Assembly (NCBI GenBank): GCA_964410625.1
Contig: CAYPHY010000003.1
Location: 186,001 to 250,000 of the forward strand
Direction of reading: 5' to 3'
DNA from: CAYPHY01 sp964410625
Lineage (GTDB): Bacteria > Chloroflexota > Anaerolineae > Promineifilales > Promineifilaceae
Length of the DNA: 64,000 nt
Below, piece after piece: positions 1 through 8,561 of this stretch. The translations under genes and the position numbers were made by a program. The notes under the pieces are model-generated. The model saw only the letters and a list, made by a program, of their open reading frames with translations, was not told the origin of the DNA and did no database searches. The stretch's first letter is position 1; every line of letters begins with the position of its first letter.

Positions 1-379
1 CTGTCCCGTCCTCGCCATGCGGCCCATGCAGGACAGGGAAGATCACATCCACCTCATTGAGCGAAGAAAGACCAGAAACCCCCGTTGGCGTATGATTGGC
101 GAGGGCTAACAGTTGTTCCTCGCTGCTTGCCGCTGGTTCGGCCGCTTTTTCGGGGAGCAAAGCCAACGAACTAATCGGCGCATCACCAGCGGTCAACGCT
201 GCGGCTACCTCGTCACCGGCAATCCATCGTCCCGCCTTGGTGACGCCGATGGGGACTATGTCGTACTTCTCCCCATCCAACGCCCGCAGCACCGAACGCG
301 CCGAAGCCAACGAGACTTCATGCTCACCCGAACGGCCGCCAAATATAACCCCAACGCGAATCTTCCTTCCTGCTTTCAT
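1..379 (-). CDS. ddl: D-alanine--D-alanine ligase, N-terminal part (cut by window edge)
   Basis: The minus strand from the ATG at 377-379 reads open to the window edge, giving about 126 residues. The N-terminus contains the Ddl signature VIFGGRSGEHEVSLASA (about residues 11-27), and FPVLHGPHGEDGT lies at the edge; both belong to the N-terminal substrate-binding domain of the ATP-grasp D-Ala-D-Ala ligases. The enzyme makes the cytoplasmic D-Ala-D-Ala dipeptide used by MurF. A linker rich in Ala and Glu lies around residues 70-100. It is the last visible member of the minus-strand dcw operon, 80 bp after murB, with a tandem-repeat spacer between them. The ATP-grasp domain is outside the window, so completeness cannot be judged. 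The family call is secure; subtype is not assigned. Confidence 0.93.
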   Translation of the reverse strand, partial: MKAGRKIRVGVIFGGRSGEHEVSLASARSVLRALDGEKYDIVPIGVTKAGRWIAGDEVAAALTAGDAPISSLALLPEKAAEPAASSEEQLLALANHTPTGVSGLSSLNEVDVIFPVLHGPHGEDGT

Positions 380-470
380 AAATTTTTTGCAACGAATTAA
401 CACGAATTGGCGCGAATTAGAACTGTTTTTAATTCGCGATAATTCGCGTAAATTCGTTGCTAATCATTAA
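376..470. repeat. Degenerate tandem repeat spacer, CGAATT family, inverted-repeat layout
   Basis: The left half (about 390-420) repeats units such as ACACGAATTGGCGCGAATT; the right half (about 430-463) carries complementary units such as AATTCGCGATAATTCGCG. The whole can fold into a long imperfect hairpin. It fills the murB-ddl junction. Similar units recur at 34510-34590 and 54968-55000. Confidence 0.8.
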
Positions 471-1446
471 AACTCCAATCGCCCACCAACTCCACTTCCA
501 ACTCCATCTCAATCCCAAATTGCTCGCGGACACTGTTCCAGGCTTCGGCGATCAGGCTGCGGATATTTTCGGCCGTTGCCGTGTCGTCGTTGATGAAAAA
601 GTTGGCGTGTTTCTCCGAAATCATCGCCCCGCCAACGCGAAAGCCCTTCAGACCAGCGGTATCAATCAGATAACCGGCGTAATAGTTCTCCGGGTTCTTA
701 AACATCGAGCCGACGCTGGCCCCACCCGGCTGTGTCTCCTTACGGTGGGCGGTGAAGCCGTTGGCACGGGCGGTCAGCACGGCCGTTGACTCTGGCTTCA
801 ACTCCATCTCCGCTTGTAAGACCACGCGGCGTGAACGAGGATGATCGCGCTCCGCTTTGAGCGTGCTGTGGCGATAGTCATAGTCCAACTCATCCCGATT
901 GTAGAGCCGTACCCCAAGGCCCGGTTCCCAAATCATGGCTGCCCGCAAATTACTCCCCATATCGCCACCGTGAGCGCCGGAGTTGCCAACCACCGCTCCG
1001 CCGACTGTACCAGGGACGCTAACCGCCCACTCTAGCCCGCCGAGGCCGCGCGAAATACATTGCCGCGCCAGGGAAGAGAGGTTCAGCCCCGATTCGGCCG
1101 TGCAGATGACGCTCGCTCCGGTGTGGCGAAAAGTGACCTTGCGCGATTTGTTGAGGATCACCAGCCCGCTGATTCCACCATCGGCGACCAAAATATTAGA
1201 ACCGCCACCGAGAACGAAATAGGGGATGTTGAGCGTATAGGCCAGTTCCACCGCCCGCTGTAGCTCCTCGGCCGAGGTGACCGACAAAAACAGTTCCGCC
1301 GGGCCACCCACACGTGCCGATGTATAGCGAGCCATAGATACGTTCACCTGCAATTGATCGCCGAATATCTCGCGAAATTGCTCGACCTTACTGACTGTTG
1401 TGGTTAGCTTGTTCACCCGTTCTCCCGATAAAATGTCAATTGACAA
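460..1446 (-). CDS. murB: UDP-N-acetylenolpyruvoylglucosamine reductase MurB
   Basis: This 328-residue protein reduces UDP-GlcNAc-enolpyruvate to UDP-MurNAc with NADPH and FAD in the cytoplasm. Seen in the sequence: the FAD-binding start with ARYTSARVGGPAELFL and VLGGGSNILV, the conserved WAVSVPGTVGGAVVGNSGAH segment, and the C-terminal catalytic GSMFKNP (the Ser is the usual proton donor) followed by AGLKGFRVGGAMISEKHANF. Length and motifs match the MurB type that has SVGSxFKNP. The start lies inside a short TTGACAAT-type repeat, so a few residues of uncertainty remain; the next Met (VSMARY) would cut into the conserved start, so the upstream Met is preferred. It sits 24 bp after murC in the dcw operon. 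Confidence 0.95.
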   Translation of the reverse strand: MSIDILSGERVNKLTTTVSKVEQFREIFGDQLQVNVSMARYTSARVGGPAELFLSVTSAEELQRAVELAYTLNIPYFVLGGGSNILVADGGISGLVILNKSRKVTFRHTGASVICTAESGLNLSSLARQCISRGLGGLEWAVSVPGTVGGAVVGNSGAHGGDMGSNLRAAMIWEPGLGVRLYNRDELDYDYRHSTLKAERDHPRSRRVVLQAEMELKPESTAVLTARANGFTAHRKETQPGGASVGSMFKNPENYYAGYLIDTAGLKGFRVGGAMISEKHANFFINDDTATAENIRSLIAEAWNSVREQFGIEMELEVELVGDWSFND

Positions 1447-1476
1447 TTATCAATTGACAATTGACAATTGTTAATT
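1436..1476. repeat. AATTGAC tandem repeat spacer
   Basis: About five copies of the heptamer AATTGAC or its near-complement (CAATTGACAATTATCAATTG and so on) fill the 24-bp murC-murB gap and run into the first codons of murB. Confidence 0.75.
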
Positions 1477-2967
1477 ATTACGGCGTTGTTGCAATCCTTC
1501 CAACACCCACCGCCCAACCATATCCCCATCACCCGCGCCGAGGGTGATGACCACATCATCCGGCTGAAGGCGATCTAATAGATAGTCAGCCGCTGCCCGT
1601 CGTTCAGGAATGTGAACGGCGTGGGAATGATCCATCATTGCCAGCACATCGCTGGTGCTGATGCTGTCGTCTGGTTGTTCGCGGCTGCGATAAATGTCCA
1701 GCGCGATGACCCGATCAGCATGGTCAAAGCTTCCGGCAAACGCCTCCTGCAGCAGCCGTGTGCGGCTATAGGTATGGGGCTGCCACACGGCCCACAGGCG
1801 ACGGCCGGGATAGCGTTGTTTGGCGGCCGCCAGATTGACTCGTATCTCGGTGGGGTGGTGGGCATAGTCATCTATCACCACCACGCCGCCCACTTCCCCA
1901 AGCACCTGGAAGCGACGGTTGACGCCACCAAAGGCGGCCAGGGCGCGGCGAATATCGTTAAAATCAATCTCCAGGTCTAAGGCGACAATGATCGCCGCCA
2001 ACGCATTACGCACATTGTGTTCGCCAGGAATCCGTAAGCGGGCCAGACCAATCGTTTGTCCATCCTGCTCGACCACGAAGTCTGTCCCGCCGAGGGCATT
2101 CGGCCGGTAATCAAGGGCGCGATACTCAGCCTGGTGCTTTGTCCCATTATCGCCTAGTCCATAGGTCGTTACTTCGATGTCCGACAAACTCAATTCCGCC
2201 AGCAACTGTTGCACGCCGGGATCATCCTCACAGGCGATCAGCCGGCCGCCGGGAGGCAACAGTTCGACAAAGGCGCTAAAAGCTGCCCGGTAAGCTTCCG
2301 GCGTGGGAAACATATCGGGGTGGTCATGTTCAATATTGGTGATCACCGCCACCTCCGGCCGTAAGCCGAGAAACATATGGTCATACTCATCCGCTTCCAC
2401 CACAAAATATGGCCCTTCGCCAAAACGGCCGTTGCTCTCCAGCGAAGGCACGATCCCGCCAACGATCACCGTTGGATCTAACTCCGCTTCCAGGAGAATG
2501 GTGGCGATCAGGCCGGTGGTTGTGGTTTTGCCATGTGTTCCGGCGACAGCGATACCAATGCTGTTAGCCATCAACTGCCCAAGCAGATCGCTGCGCTTCA
2601 GAACGGGGACACCCAACTGGCGGGCAGCGACCACCTCTGGATTGTCGGCGGGAACGGCCGAGGAGATGACCACGACATTCGCTCCGCTGATATGGGCGGC
2701 CTGATGCCCCTCATAGACGGTCGCGCCATTGGCTTGTAGCTCGGCCGTTTGCTGGTTCAGCTGCTGATCAGACCCGCTGACCCGAAAGCCACGGCCGAGC
2801 AGTACCCTGGCAATCGCCGACATCCCCGACCCGCCGATGCCAACGAGGTGTAGATGCGCCCCAGGTCGTAAGTGGAGAGAGCGAGAGGCTGAGAGAGTGG
2901 GAGATTGCGAGACTGTGGAGTGTCCACTCTCCCAGCCTCCTAATCCCTCACTCTCCGTCCTCAACAT
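1471..2967 (-). CDS. murC: UDP-N-acetylmuramate--L-alanine ligase MurC with repeat-encoded N-terminus
   Basis: MurC adds L-Ala to UDP-MurNAc using ATP. The nucleotide-binding start HLVGIGGSGMSAIARVL, the Mur-ligase P-loop AVAGTHGKTTTTGL, FVVEADEYDHMF and the C-terminal VWQPHTYSRT segment are all present. The start is odd. No ATG, GTG or TTG occurs in frame between the conserved core and a point about 42 codons upstream, so translation must begin inside the GAGACTG-type spacer repeat. I chose the ATG at 2965-2967, which has AAGGATTGGAG just upstream; a second ATG at 2994 is possible. The result is a Ser/Glu-rich extension encoded by repeat DNA ahead of the normal N-terminus. The stop is followed 24 bp later by murB. 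Confidence 0.93.
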   Translation of the reverse strand: MLRTESEGLGGWESGHSTVSQSPTLSASRSLHLRPGAHLHLVGIGGSGMSAIARVLLGRGFRVSGSDQQLNQQTAELQANGATVYEGHQAAHISGANVVVISSAVPADNPEVVAARQLGVPVLKRSDLLGQLMANSIGIAVAGTHGKTTTTGLIATILLEAELDPTVIVGGIVPSLESNGRFGEGPYFVVEADEYDHMFLGLRPEVAVITNIEHDHPDMFPTPEAYRAAFSAFVELLPPGGRLIACEDDPGVQQLLAELSLSDIEVTTYGLGDNGTKHQAEYRALDYRPNALGGTDFVVEQDGQTIGLARLRIPGEHNVRNALAAIIVALDLEIDFNDIRRALAAFGGVNRRFQVLGEVGGVVVIDDYAHHPTEIRVNLAAAKQRYPGRRLWAVWQPHTYSRTRLLQEAFAGSFDHADRVIALDIYRSREQPDDSISTSDVLAMMDHSHAVHIPERRAAADYLLDRLQPDDVVITLGAGDGDMVGRWVLEGLQQRRNN

Positions 2968-3030
2968 CTCCAATCCTTCACTCTCTAATCTCATACTCTC
3001 TCAGTCTCTTAGTCTCTTAGTCACCCAAGA
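2872..3030. repeat. GAGACTGGGAGATT-family repeat spacer, inverted layout
   Basis: Purine-rich units (GAGAGAGCGAGAGGCTGAGAG) at 2875-2920 are followed by pyrimidine-rich complements (CTCTCAGTCTCTTAGTCTCT and similar) to about 3025. It fills the CvpA-murC junction and is partly translated as the MurC N-terminus. Confidence 0.85.
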
Positions 3031-3035
3031 CTCCA

Positions 3036-3629
3036 TCATAACAACACAACCAACACAAACAGCATCACCAGTACCAACATCACCGGAATGATGTAAGGGC
3101 TGGAAGTCAGTAAGGGAATGGGCAAGTTTTCGATCAGCCCATTCAGTTCAACGGCGGGACGAATCATGACATTAGACGGATAAGGATAGGGAATGTTCAA
3201 GGGGAACCTTTCCCAATTGCTGGCGCTGATCGCTTTGAACTCCAGAAAGCACCAAATGGAGCCAATGATCAAATATCCATTCACCGAACCGGCGATCAAC
3301 CCTAAGATTTTTTCTTGTATCGTGTCGCGCGGCCGCAGCCGGTCTACAACCCCCCGACCAACAACCGCTGGCCCTTGATAGCCAAAAAAAGTGATGATCC
3401 CCATCGTGATCGCCAGAAAATAAAACTCCTGCCGCCATTGCTCCGGCGTGATGGTTACGCTGGCCGGATGGCCTAAGATGCCAAAGAGGGAAGGCCCAAA
3501 CTGATTGAGGGTAAATAGCGCCAGGACAACGGCCGTGATCACCAATATCTCGCGCGTCCAGCCGCGCAACATCCCCATCAGGCCAAACAGTAGAACCAGT
3601 AACCAAAATATAGTGCCGAGGCTAATCAT
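3036..3629 (-). CDS. CvpA-like integral membrane protein
   Basis: This 197-residue hydrophobic protein has about four membrane segments: residues 4-20, 27-45, 70-88 and 105-125, plus a C-terminal one at about 178-197. The start FGLMGMLRGWTREILVITAVVL resembles the CvpA (colicin V production) family, whose first helix typically carries a G-x-x-R/K-G pattern. Its start codon overlaps the murG stop by 4 bp, so the two are translationally coupled, and murC follows across a repeat spacer. A CvpA-like gene in a dcw operon is unusual, and the context suggests an envelope role, but no function can be derived from the sequence. The family assignment is by pattern only. Confidence 0.6.
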   Translation of the reverse strand: MISLGTIFWLLVLLFGLMGMLRGWTREILVITAVVLALFTLNQFGPSLFGILGHPASVTITPEQWRQEFYFLAITMGIITFFGYQGPAVVGRGVVDRLRPRDTIQEKILGLIAGSVNGYLIIGSIWCFLEFKAISASNWERFPLNIPYPYPSNVMIRPAVELNGLIENLPIPLLTSSPYIIPVMLVLVMLFVLVVLL

Positions 3630-4774
3630 AAGTCGTTGTCTCCGCTGTGGTTGTCGCTATTGGCATGTCGCCGTCGAGCTTCGGCCGCCAGCAAACGGGC
3701 CAGATTCAGGGCGGCCTGGGGTTTGTCGAGCGAGCGTGCTGCCGCGCCCATTGCCGCCAATCGTTCTGGATTGCCCAAAAGATCGCGCACCGTTGGCAAC
3801 AGTTCACCGGCCAACCGTTCATCGGTCAACTGCACCGCCGCCCCGCGCTCCGTCAGATAATCGGCGTTGACCTTCTGGTATCGCCAGGCGAAAGTCAGCG
3901 GAACCAGCACCGATGGCAGGCCAAAAGCGGGACACTCACCCAACATGCTCGCGCCGGAACGAGCGACAACGAGATCGGCCGCGCGAAAGGCCGCGCCCAT
4001 CGCTTCGTGCAAATAAGGGTAGGGACGGTAGTAAGCTCGTTGCTCGGCCGAAAGCGTCGCCAGATTGGCCTCTGTTTCGGGCCAGGTTAATGTGCCGCTG
4101 ATGTGGATAATCTGATAATCGGCCAACAGTTGCGGCAAAATAGCGATCAATGCTTGATTGATCGCCCGCGCCCCACGACTGCCGCCGAAGACAAAGAGCG
4201 TCGGCCGCTGCGGGCGCAAGTCAAACTGCGCCAATGCTTCCTCGCGGCTCAGTTGGGTTGCTGCCCGTATCTCCGGGCGCACCGGATAGCCGGTGACGAC
4301 CATTTTAGCGCGTGGTACAAAGGCGGCCGAACCATCCGTCGTGCAGGCGATCTTCCGCGCGAAGGGCAAAGCGAAGCGAATGCTGGAACCTGGTTCCACA
4401 TCAGGCAGATAGATGACGATTGGCACGCCGTGGAGCCGCGCCGCCAGCGTGACCGGCGCGGCAACGTAGCCGCCGGTCATCAGCATCACGTCGGGCCGGA
4501 AGCGGCGGATATAACCAGCCGCGGCCGCAATCCCGCGCCCCAGACGCGCCGCATTGCGAAGACGAGTTGCTGGCGGAACACCGACAATTGGGCCGCCGCT
4601 AATCGTTTTTAATTCCAGCCCGCTGCGCGGAACCAACGTTTCTTCCATCTCTCCCTTCGTTCCAATCCACAAAATTCCCTCTTGTGGGACGCCGAGATGT
4701 TGTAGCTCGGCTGTTGCTGCCAACGCCGGATAAATCCCACCACCTGTTCCCCCGGCGCAGACGAGTACCTTCAT
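3626..4774 (-). CDS. murG: UDP-GlcNAc:lipid I GlcNAc-transferase MurG
   Basis: MurG adds GlcNAc to lipid I on the inner face of the membrane to give lipid II (GT28, GT-B fold). Seen: the N-terminal glycine-rich motif VCAGGTGGGIYPALAATAEL, the middle MTGGYVAAPV segment, FVFGGSRGARAINQ opening the C-terminal UDP-sugar domain, and LVVARSGASMLGECPAFGLP. Length (382) is slightly long because of a His/Asn/Asp-rich tail. Oddity: the family consensus GGTGGH reads GGTGGG here, so the conserved His of that loop is replaced by Gly. The stop overlaps the CvpA-like start by 4 bp; ftsW lies upstream across a GTGACAAGG repeat spacer. Confidence 0.94.
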   Translation of the reverse strand: MKVLVCAGGTGGGIYPALAATAELQHLGVPQEGILWIGTKGEMEETLVPRSGLELKTISGGPIVGVPPATRLRNAARLGRGIAAAAGYIRRFRPDVMLMTGGYVAAPVTLAARLHGVPIVIYLPDVEPGSSIRFALPFARKIACTTDGSAAFVPRAKMVVTGYPVRPEIRAATQLSREEALAQFDLRPQRPTLFVFGGSRGARAINQALIAILPQLLADYQIIHISGTLTWPETEANLATLSAEQRAYYRPYPYLHEAMGAAFRAADLVVARSGASMLGECPAFGLPSVLVPLTFAWRYQKVNADYLTERGAAVQLTDERLAGELLPTVRDLLGNPERLAAMGAAARSLDKPQAALNLARLLAAEARRRHANSDNHSGDNDL

Positions 4775-4784
4775 ATTCTTAAAG

Positions 4785-4890
4785 ATGACGGGGTGACAAG
4801 ATGATAAGGTGACAAGGTGAGGGGGTGAACGATTACCCTGTCACCGTGTCACCTCTTCACCCTGTCACCCCCTCATCCTTCATCCCTCAC
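4785..4890. repeat. GTGACAAGG-family repeat spacer, inverted layout
   Basis: Left units GGTGACAAGATGATAAGGTG (4795-4835) face right units such as CCCTGTCACCGTGTCACC (4840-4885). The right arm overlaps the last codons of ftsW, so the Gly/Arg-rich FtsW tail is repeat-encoded. Confidence 0.8.
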
Positions 4891-6036
4891 CCTTCTTCCT
4901 CCCGTCACCGCCGCGTCGCGCGAGATGTTGAGCAAAATGCCGACACCAATCACAGAAATCAGCAGTGAAGAGCCGCCATAGCTGATAAATGGCAGAGGAA
5001 TACCGGTGAAGGGGATCACGGCCGTGATCACCGCGATATTGACCAACGATTGGTACGCCAGCCAACAAGTGATGCCGACGGCTAATAGGAAACCATAACT
5101 ATCTCGCGCCCGGCTGGCCGTCAGCAGGCCGCGCCAGACCAACAAGGCCAACAAGCCGATGACCAGCAGCGTGCCAAACAGCCCTAGCTCTTCGCCCAAA
5201 ATCGCGAACGCGCCATCCGTATGGGCGGCAGGTAAGGCCCCAAACTTTTGGGTGCTGGCCCCCAGCCCGACGCCGAAAATGTGGCCGCGCCCCAGTGCGA
5301 TCAACGCCTGTTGGACATGGTAGCTGGCGAGTTCAGGATCGCGCAAGGAGGTTGTGTAATCCCCCACGCGCTGGGCGGCGTGTGGGAGCGTAAACATCAG
5401 AAAGACAAAAGCCGCACCGCCGAGTAGCGCGGCAACGCCAATCTGTCGCCAATCGGCCCCGGCGATGAAGAACATCGTGAAGCTCACCAGGGCGATCAGC
5501 GCGGCCGTACTCAAGTCAGGTTGGCGCACCATGATCGCGCAGACCACACCAACGATGACAGAGAAGGGAATCAGGCCATAATTCAGAATTTTGATCCGGT
5601 CTCCTTTCGAGGAAAGCCAATGGGCGATATAGAGGATCATCGCCAGCTTGGTCAACTCCGATGGTTGGTAGGAGCCTTCGGAGATACCGAGCCGTGCGCC
5701 AAAAATCGTCTCTCCAAAAAAGAGGACAAACAACAACCCCGCCAGCGAAAGCAGCATCAGCGGGACGGAGAGATAGCGTAAAAGGTGATAGTCGAATTGC
5801 AATAGGACAACGGCCGTTGCCAACCCCAACCCCAACGCTACCGCCTGCCGTTTAATGTAATAGGCGGAATCATCTTTCGCCAACATCCCCAGATCGAAGG
5901 TGGTACTATAGACGACCAACATGCCGATGACCAACAGCCCGGCAATCGCCAGCAACATCCAATAATCAAAAACCAGCACCGGCGTCGCTGCCCTAACCCG
6001 CCCCTTTTGTCGTCTGTTCCATGTAATCGTTGCCAT
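4873..6036 (-). CDS. ftsW: SEDS glycosyltransferase FtsW
   Basis: FtsW is a polytopic membrane protein that polymerises lipid II at the division site with its partner penicillin-binding protein. About ten hydrophobic segments are visible. SEDS landmarks include PSELTKLAMILYIAHWLS, VVRQPDLSTA-like MVRQPDLSTAALI, GVGLGASTQKFGALPAAHTD and PFTGIPLPFISYGGSSLL. The open frame extends 16 codons upstream (6084), but that part is repeat DNA. The ATG at 6034-6036 is preceded by GAGGAAAAGG and gives a normal N-terminus, so I use it. The neighbour ftsI is the likely partner. It sits between murD and murG with repeat spacers on both sides. Confidence 0.93.
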   Translation of the reverse strand: MATITWNRRQKGRVRAATPVLVFDYWMLLAIAGLLVIGMLVVYSTTFDLGMLAKDDSAYYIKRQAVALGLGLATAVVLLQFDYHLLRYLSVPLMLLSLAGLLFVLFFGETIFGARLGISEGSYQPSELTKLAMILYIAHWLSSKGDRIKILNYGLIPFSVIVGVVCAIMVRQPDLSTAALIALVSFTMFFIAGADWRQIGVAALLGGAAFVFLMFTLPHAAQRVGDYTTSLRDPELASYHVQQALIALGRGHIFGVGLGASTQKFGALPAAHTDGAFAILGEELGLFGTLLVIGLLALLVWRGLLTASRARDSYGFLLAVGITCWLAYQSLVNIAVITAVIPFTGIPLPFISYGGSSLLISVIGVGILLNISRDAAVTGGRRVRDEG

Positions 6037-6045
6037 AGCCTTTTC

Positions 6046-6136
6046 CTCGGAGATTAGGAGACTTAGCGACCAGGAGACTGACAATTCCTCAATCTCCCAG
6101 TCTCCAGTCTCTTAATCTCTTGGTCTCCTACTCTCT
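6046..6136. repeat. GAGACTGGGAGATT-family repeat spacer (murD-ftsW)
   Basis: GGAGATTAGGAGACTTAGCG on the left faces TCAATCTCCCAGTCTCC and further CTCTTAAT-type units on the right, an imperfect inverted repeat. The right arm encodes the last few residues of MurD. Confidence 0.85.
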
Positions 6137-7491
6137 ATTCCTCTCACCAATTCCCGAAACCACTCCCCCCGCGCCGCAAAGTCCTCAAAGGCGTCATAGC
6201 TGGTTCCGCCGGGGGAGAGCAGCACCACATCGCCGGGTGTAGCTAAACCAGCGGCCGTCGCTACCGCCTCTTCCAATGTGCCAACGCGGGTGACGGCTGT
6301 GTTGCCGTTCAAATGCCGCTGTAACTGCGCCCCTAATTCACCAAACAAGACCACATGGCGCGTGCGGCGGCCGACCTGCCGCGCCCACTCATCCCAGACC
6401 ATCTCCTTATCACGGCCGCCCGCCAGCAAAATGACCGGCTCGCGAAAAGAGGCCAACGCTGCCAATGCCCGTTCTGGTGCGGTGGCAATCGAGTCGTTGA
6501 CGTATTGCACGCCGTTGATCGTGCCAACCAGTTCCAGCCGGTGGGGGACGCCGCGAAAGGTGCGGATCGCCTCCACCATCGCCTCGTCAGGGACCCCGGC
6601 CGAATCGGCCAACGCCACCGCTGCCAGCACATTGAGGATATTGTGACGGCCGCGCAACTGAATCTGCTCACAAGCGCATAGTTGCCGCTTTTGTCCCGCC
6701 TCGCTGAGCCAGATAAAACCATCGGCGGTGTAAGCCCCATCTGTGACCGGCTGTTCCAGGCTGAAGAAGCGCGAACGGCCGCGAACCAGCCAGCGCAAAG
6801 CGGCCGCGCCGGGATCATCGGCGGAGAGCACAGCCACATCTTGCTGCTTTTGGAAACGCAAAATATTGCTCTTCGCTTCCGTATAGGCGGCCATCGTCCG
6901 GTGGCGGTCGAGGTGGTTGGGGGTGATGTTCAGCACGGCCGCTATTTGCGGGGCGATCCCCTGCCACAGCTCTAGCTGGAAGCTGGAAAGCTCCTGAACC
7001 ACCAGATCGCCGGGCTGCATCTGGTCGAGATCGGCGATTAGCGAATGGCCGATGTTGCCACCAACCCAGGTCGGCCGTCCTGAGAGCGCGGCCATATGCC
7101 CCGTCAGTGCCGTCGTCGTGGTCTTACCGGCCGAACCGGTGATGCCGATCACGGCCGCCGGTGTGCGCTTCATAAACTCGATGGAGTCATTGGTGATCGA
7201 TATGCCACGCTCGCGTGCCAATTTCACCAATGGCGCATCGGCCGGGACGCCACCACTAATCGCCAACATATCAGCCCCATCCAGCAAGCTTTCCGGGTGT
7301 TCGCCGAGGACAAACATCAGCCGTCCGTTGTCTAAATCGGATAGCTCTTGCAGGGCGGATTGCAGTTTGGCGGGCGGCCGTAAATCAGAGACCACCACCG
7401 TTGCCCCCGCCTGCACCGCAAAGCGAGCCAACGCCGTCCCCTGGCGGGCCAAACCCAAAATAACCAACTTCTTCCCTGCAAACGTATCCAT
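6112..7491 (-). CDS. murD: UDP-N-acetylmuramoylalanine--D-glutamate ligase MurD
   Basis: MurD ligates D-Glu to UDP-MurNAc-L-Ala with ATP. The N-terminal Rossmann-like start KKLVILGLARQGTALARF, the Mur P-loop ITGSAGKTTTTAL, VVQELSSFQLE, LNITPNHLDRH and the C-terminal LLAGGRDKEM are all present. The open frame continues 47 codons further upstream, but that part overlaps mraY and consists of GAGACTG-family repeat. The ATG at 7489-7491 starts right at the conserved domain, so I use it; its only ribosome-binding candidate is a GAGATTGAG stretch of the repeat itself. The C-terminus runs into the next repeat spacer. The length (459) is normal. Confidence 0.95.
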   Translation of the reverse strand: MDTFAGKKLVILGLARQGTALARFAVQAGATVVVSDLRPPAKLQSALQELSDLDNGRLMFVLGEHPESLLDGADMLAISGGVPADAPLVKLARERGISITNDSIEFMKRTPAAVIGITGSAGKTTTTALTGHMAALSGRPTWVGGNIGHSLIADLDQMQPGDLVVQELSSFQLELWQGIAPQIAAVLNITPNHLDRHRTMAAYTEAKSNILRFQKQQDVAVLSADDPGAAALRWLVRGRSRFFSLEQPVTDGAYTADGFIWLSEAGQKRQLCACEQIQLRGRHNILNVLAAVALADSAGVPDEAMVEAIRTFRGVPHRLELVGTINGVQYVNDSIATAPERALAALASFREPVILLAGGRDKEMVWDEWARQVGRRTRHVVLFGELGAQLQRHLNGNTAVTRVGTLEEAVATAAGLATPGDVVLLSPGGTSYDAFEDFAARGEWFRELVRGIESRRPRD

Positions 7492-7496
7492 TAACT

Positions 7497-7574
7497 CAAT
7501 CTCTAATCTCTTAATCTCCCAGTCTCCTAGTCTCTGAGATTGAGAGACTGGGAGACTGGGAGATTGGGAGACTG
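7497..7574. repeat. GAGACTGGGAGATT-family repeat spacer (mraY-murD)
   Basis: Here the order is reversed: pyrimidine units (TCTCTAATCTCTTAATCTC) first, purine units (GAGACTGGGAGACTGGGAG) second. It fills the whole gap and supplies the GA-rich leader of murD. Confidence 0.87.
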
Positions 7575-8561
7575 TTATACTAACGCCAGCGCAATCCCAA
7601 CCATCGCCGTCAGGATGGCGACCAGCCACCATCTTTGCACAATCTGCGTTTCGCTCCAGCCGATCAACTCAAAGTGATGGTGCAGCGGCGCCATTTTGAA
7701 CAGCCGTTTGCCCCCCGTCAGCTTAAAGTAAAGCACCTGCAACGAGGAGGAGGCCATTGATGCCAGCGGGACAAAGGCGATCACCGGCAAAATCAACCAT
7801 TGGTTGGTCATCAACGCCACCACCGCCAACGCCCCGCCAAGTGCCTGGGAAGCGACATCCCCCATAAACATCTGCGCGGGTTTGGCGTTGTACCAGAGAA
7901 AGGCGAAGCAACTGCCGACGACGATAAAACTGAAGATGAGCAAAACTTGTTGCTCCTGTAAAAAGGCGATGATGCCATAGGCGACAAAGGCGGTTGCCGC
8001 TAAAATCCCGGCCAGACCGTCCAACCCATCAGCGATGTTCATCGCGTTGGCCGTTCCGGCGATGATCAGCGTCGCTATTGGAATATAGAGGATGCCGATG
8101 TCGAGTAGAACGGGAACGGTGGGAACGGCCATCAGGCCTCGGCCGTCATTGACCACAAAGTAGAGCGTCAGCGCGGCCGCCAGCGCGATCCCCAATTGGA
8201 ACCAGATTTTCACCCGCGCCTTCATCCCTTCGCCCGGCCGCTTGCGCAACCCCTGATAATCATCAATGCCGCCCAAGATGGAATAGGTGATCATCACGCC
8301 AAGCGGAATGACCACACTTTCGGCGATCTCGATAGACTGCACCAACTGCACAATATTGACCACAACCGTGATCACCACTGTCCAGGCGACGATCAGAATG
8401 CCGCCCATCGCCGGAGTGCCCATCTTCACCATATGGGTCTGCGGGCCGTCAATCCGAATTTGCTTACCCAGTTTCAGGCGGCGCATCAACTCCACCAGGG
8501 GGCTGCCCCAAATGACAGCCATCAGGAAGGTTGCACCGGCCATTGTTAAGGCAACACCCAT
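7575..8561 (-). CDS. mraY: Phospho-MurNAc-pentapeptide transferase MraY
   Basis: MraY transfers phospho-MurNAc-pentapeptide to undecaprenyl phosphate to make lipid I. It has about ten membrane segments over 328 residues. Family motifs: GTPAMGGILI near the start, GGIDDYQGLRKRPGEGM (the Asp-Asp metal site), NAMNIADGLDGLAGIL, FMGDVASQALGGAL and the C-terminal APLHHHFELIGWSE. The start overlaps the murF stop as TAATG, showing tight coupling. The gene ends inside the upstream edge of a repeat spacer. The length is typical for the shorter Gram-positive-like MraY proteins. Confidence 0.96.
   Translation of the reverse strand: MGVALTMAGATFLMAVIWGSPLVELMRRLKLGKQIRIDGPQTHMVKMGTPAMGGILIVAWTVVITVVVNIVQLVQSIEIAESVVIPLGVMITYSILGGIDDYQGLRKRPGEGMKARVKIWFQLGIALAAALTLYFVVNDGRGLMAVPTVPVLLDIGILYIPIATLIIAGTANAMNIADGLDGLAGILAATAFVAYGIIAFLQEQQVLLIFSFIVVGSCFAFLWYNAKPAQMFMGDVASQALGGALAVVALMTNQWLILPVIAFVPLASMASSSLQVLYFKLTGGKRLFKMAPLHHHFELIGWSETQIVQRWWLVAILTAMVGIALALV

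Noticed and set aside
7492..7632. Upstream extension of MurD
   Set aside because: It is repeat DNA plus overlap with mraY; the ATG at 7491 starts the conserved domain.
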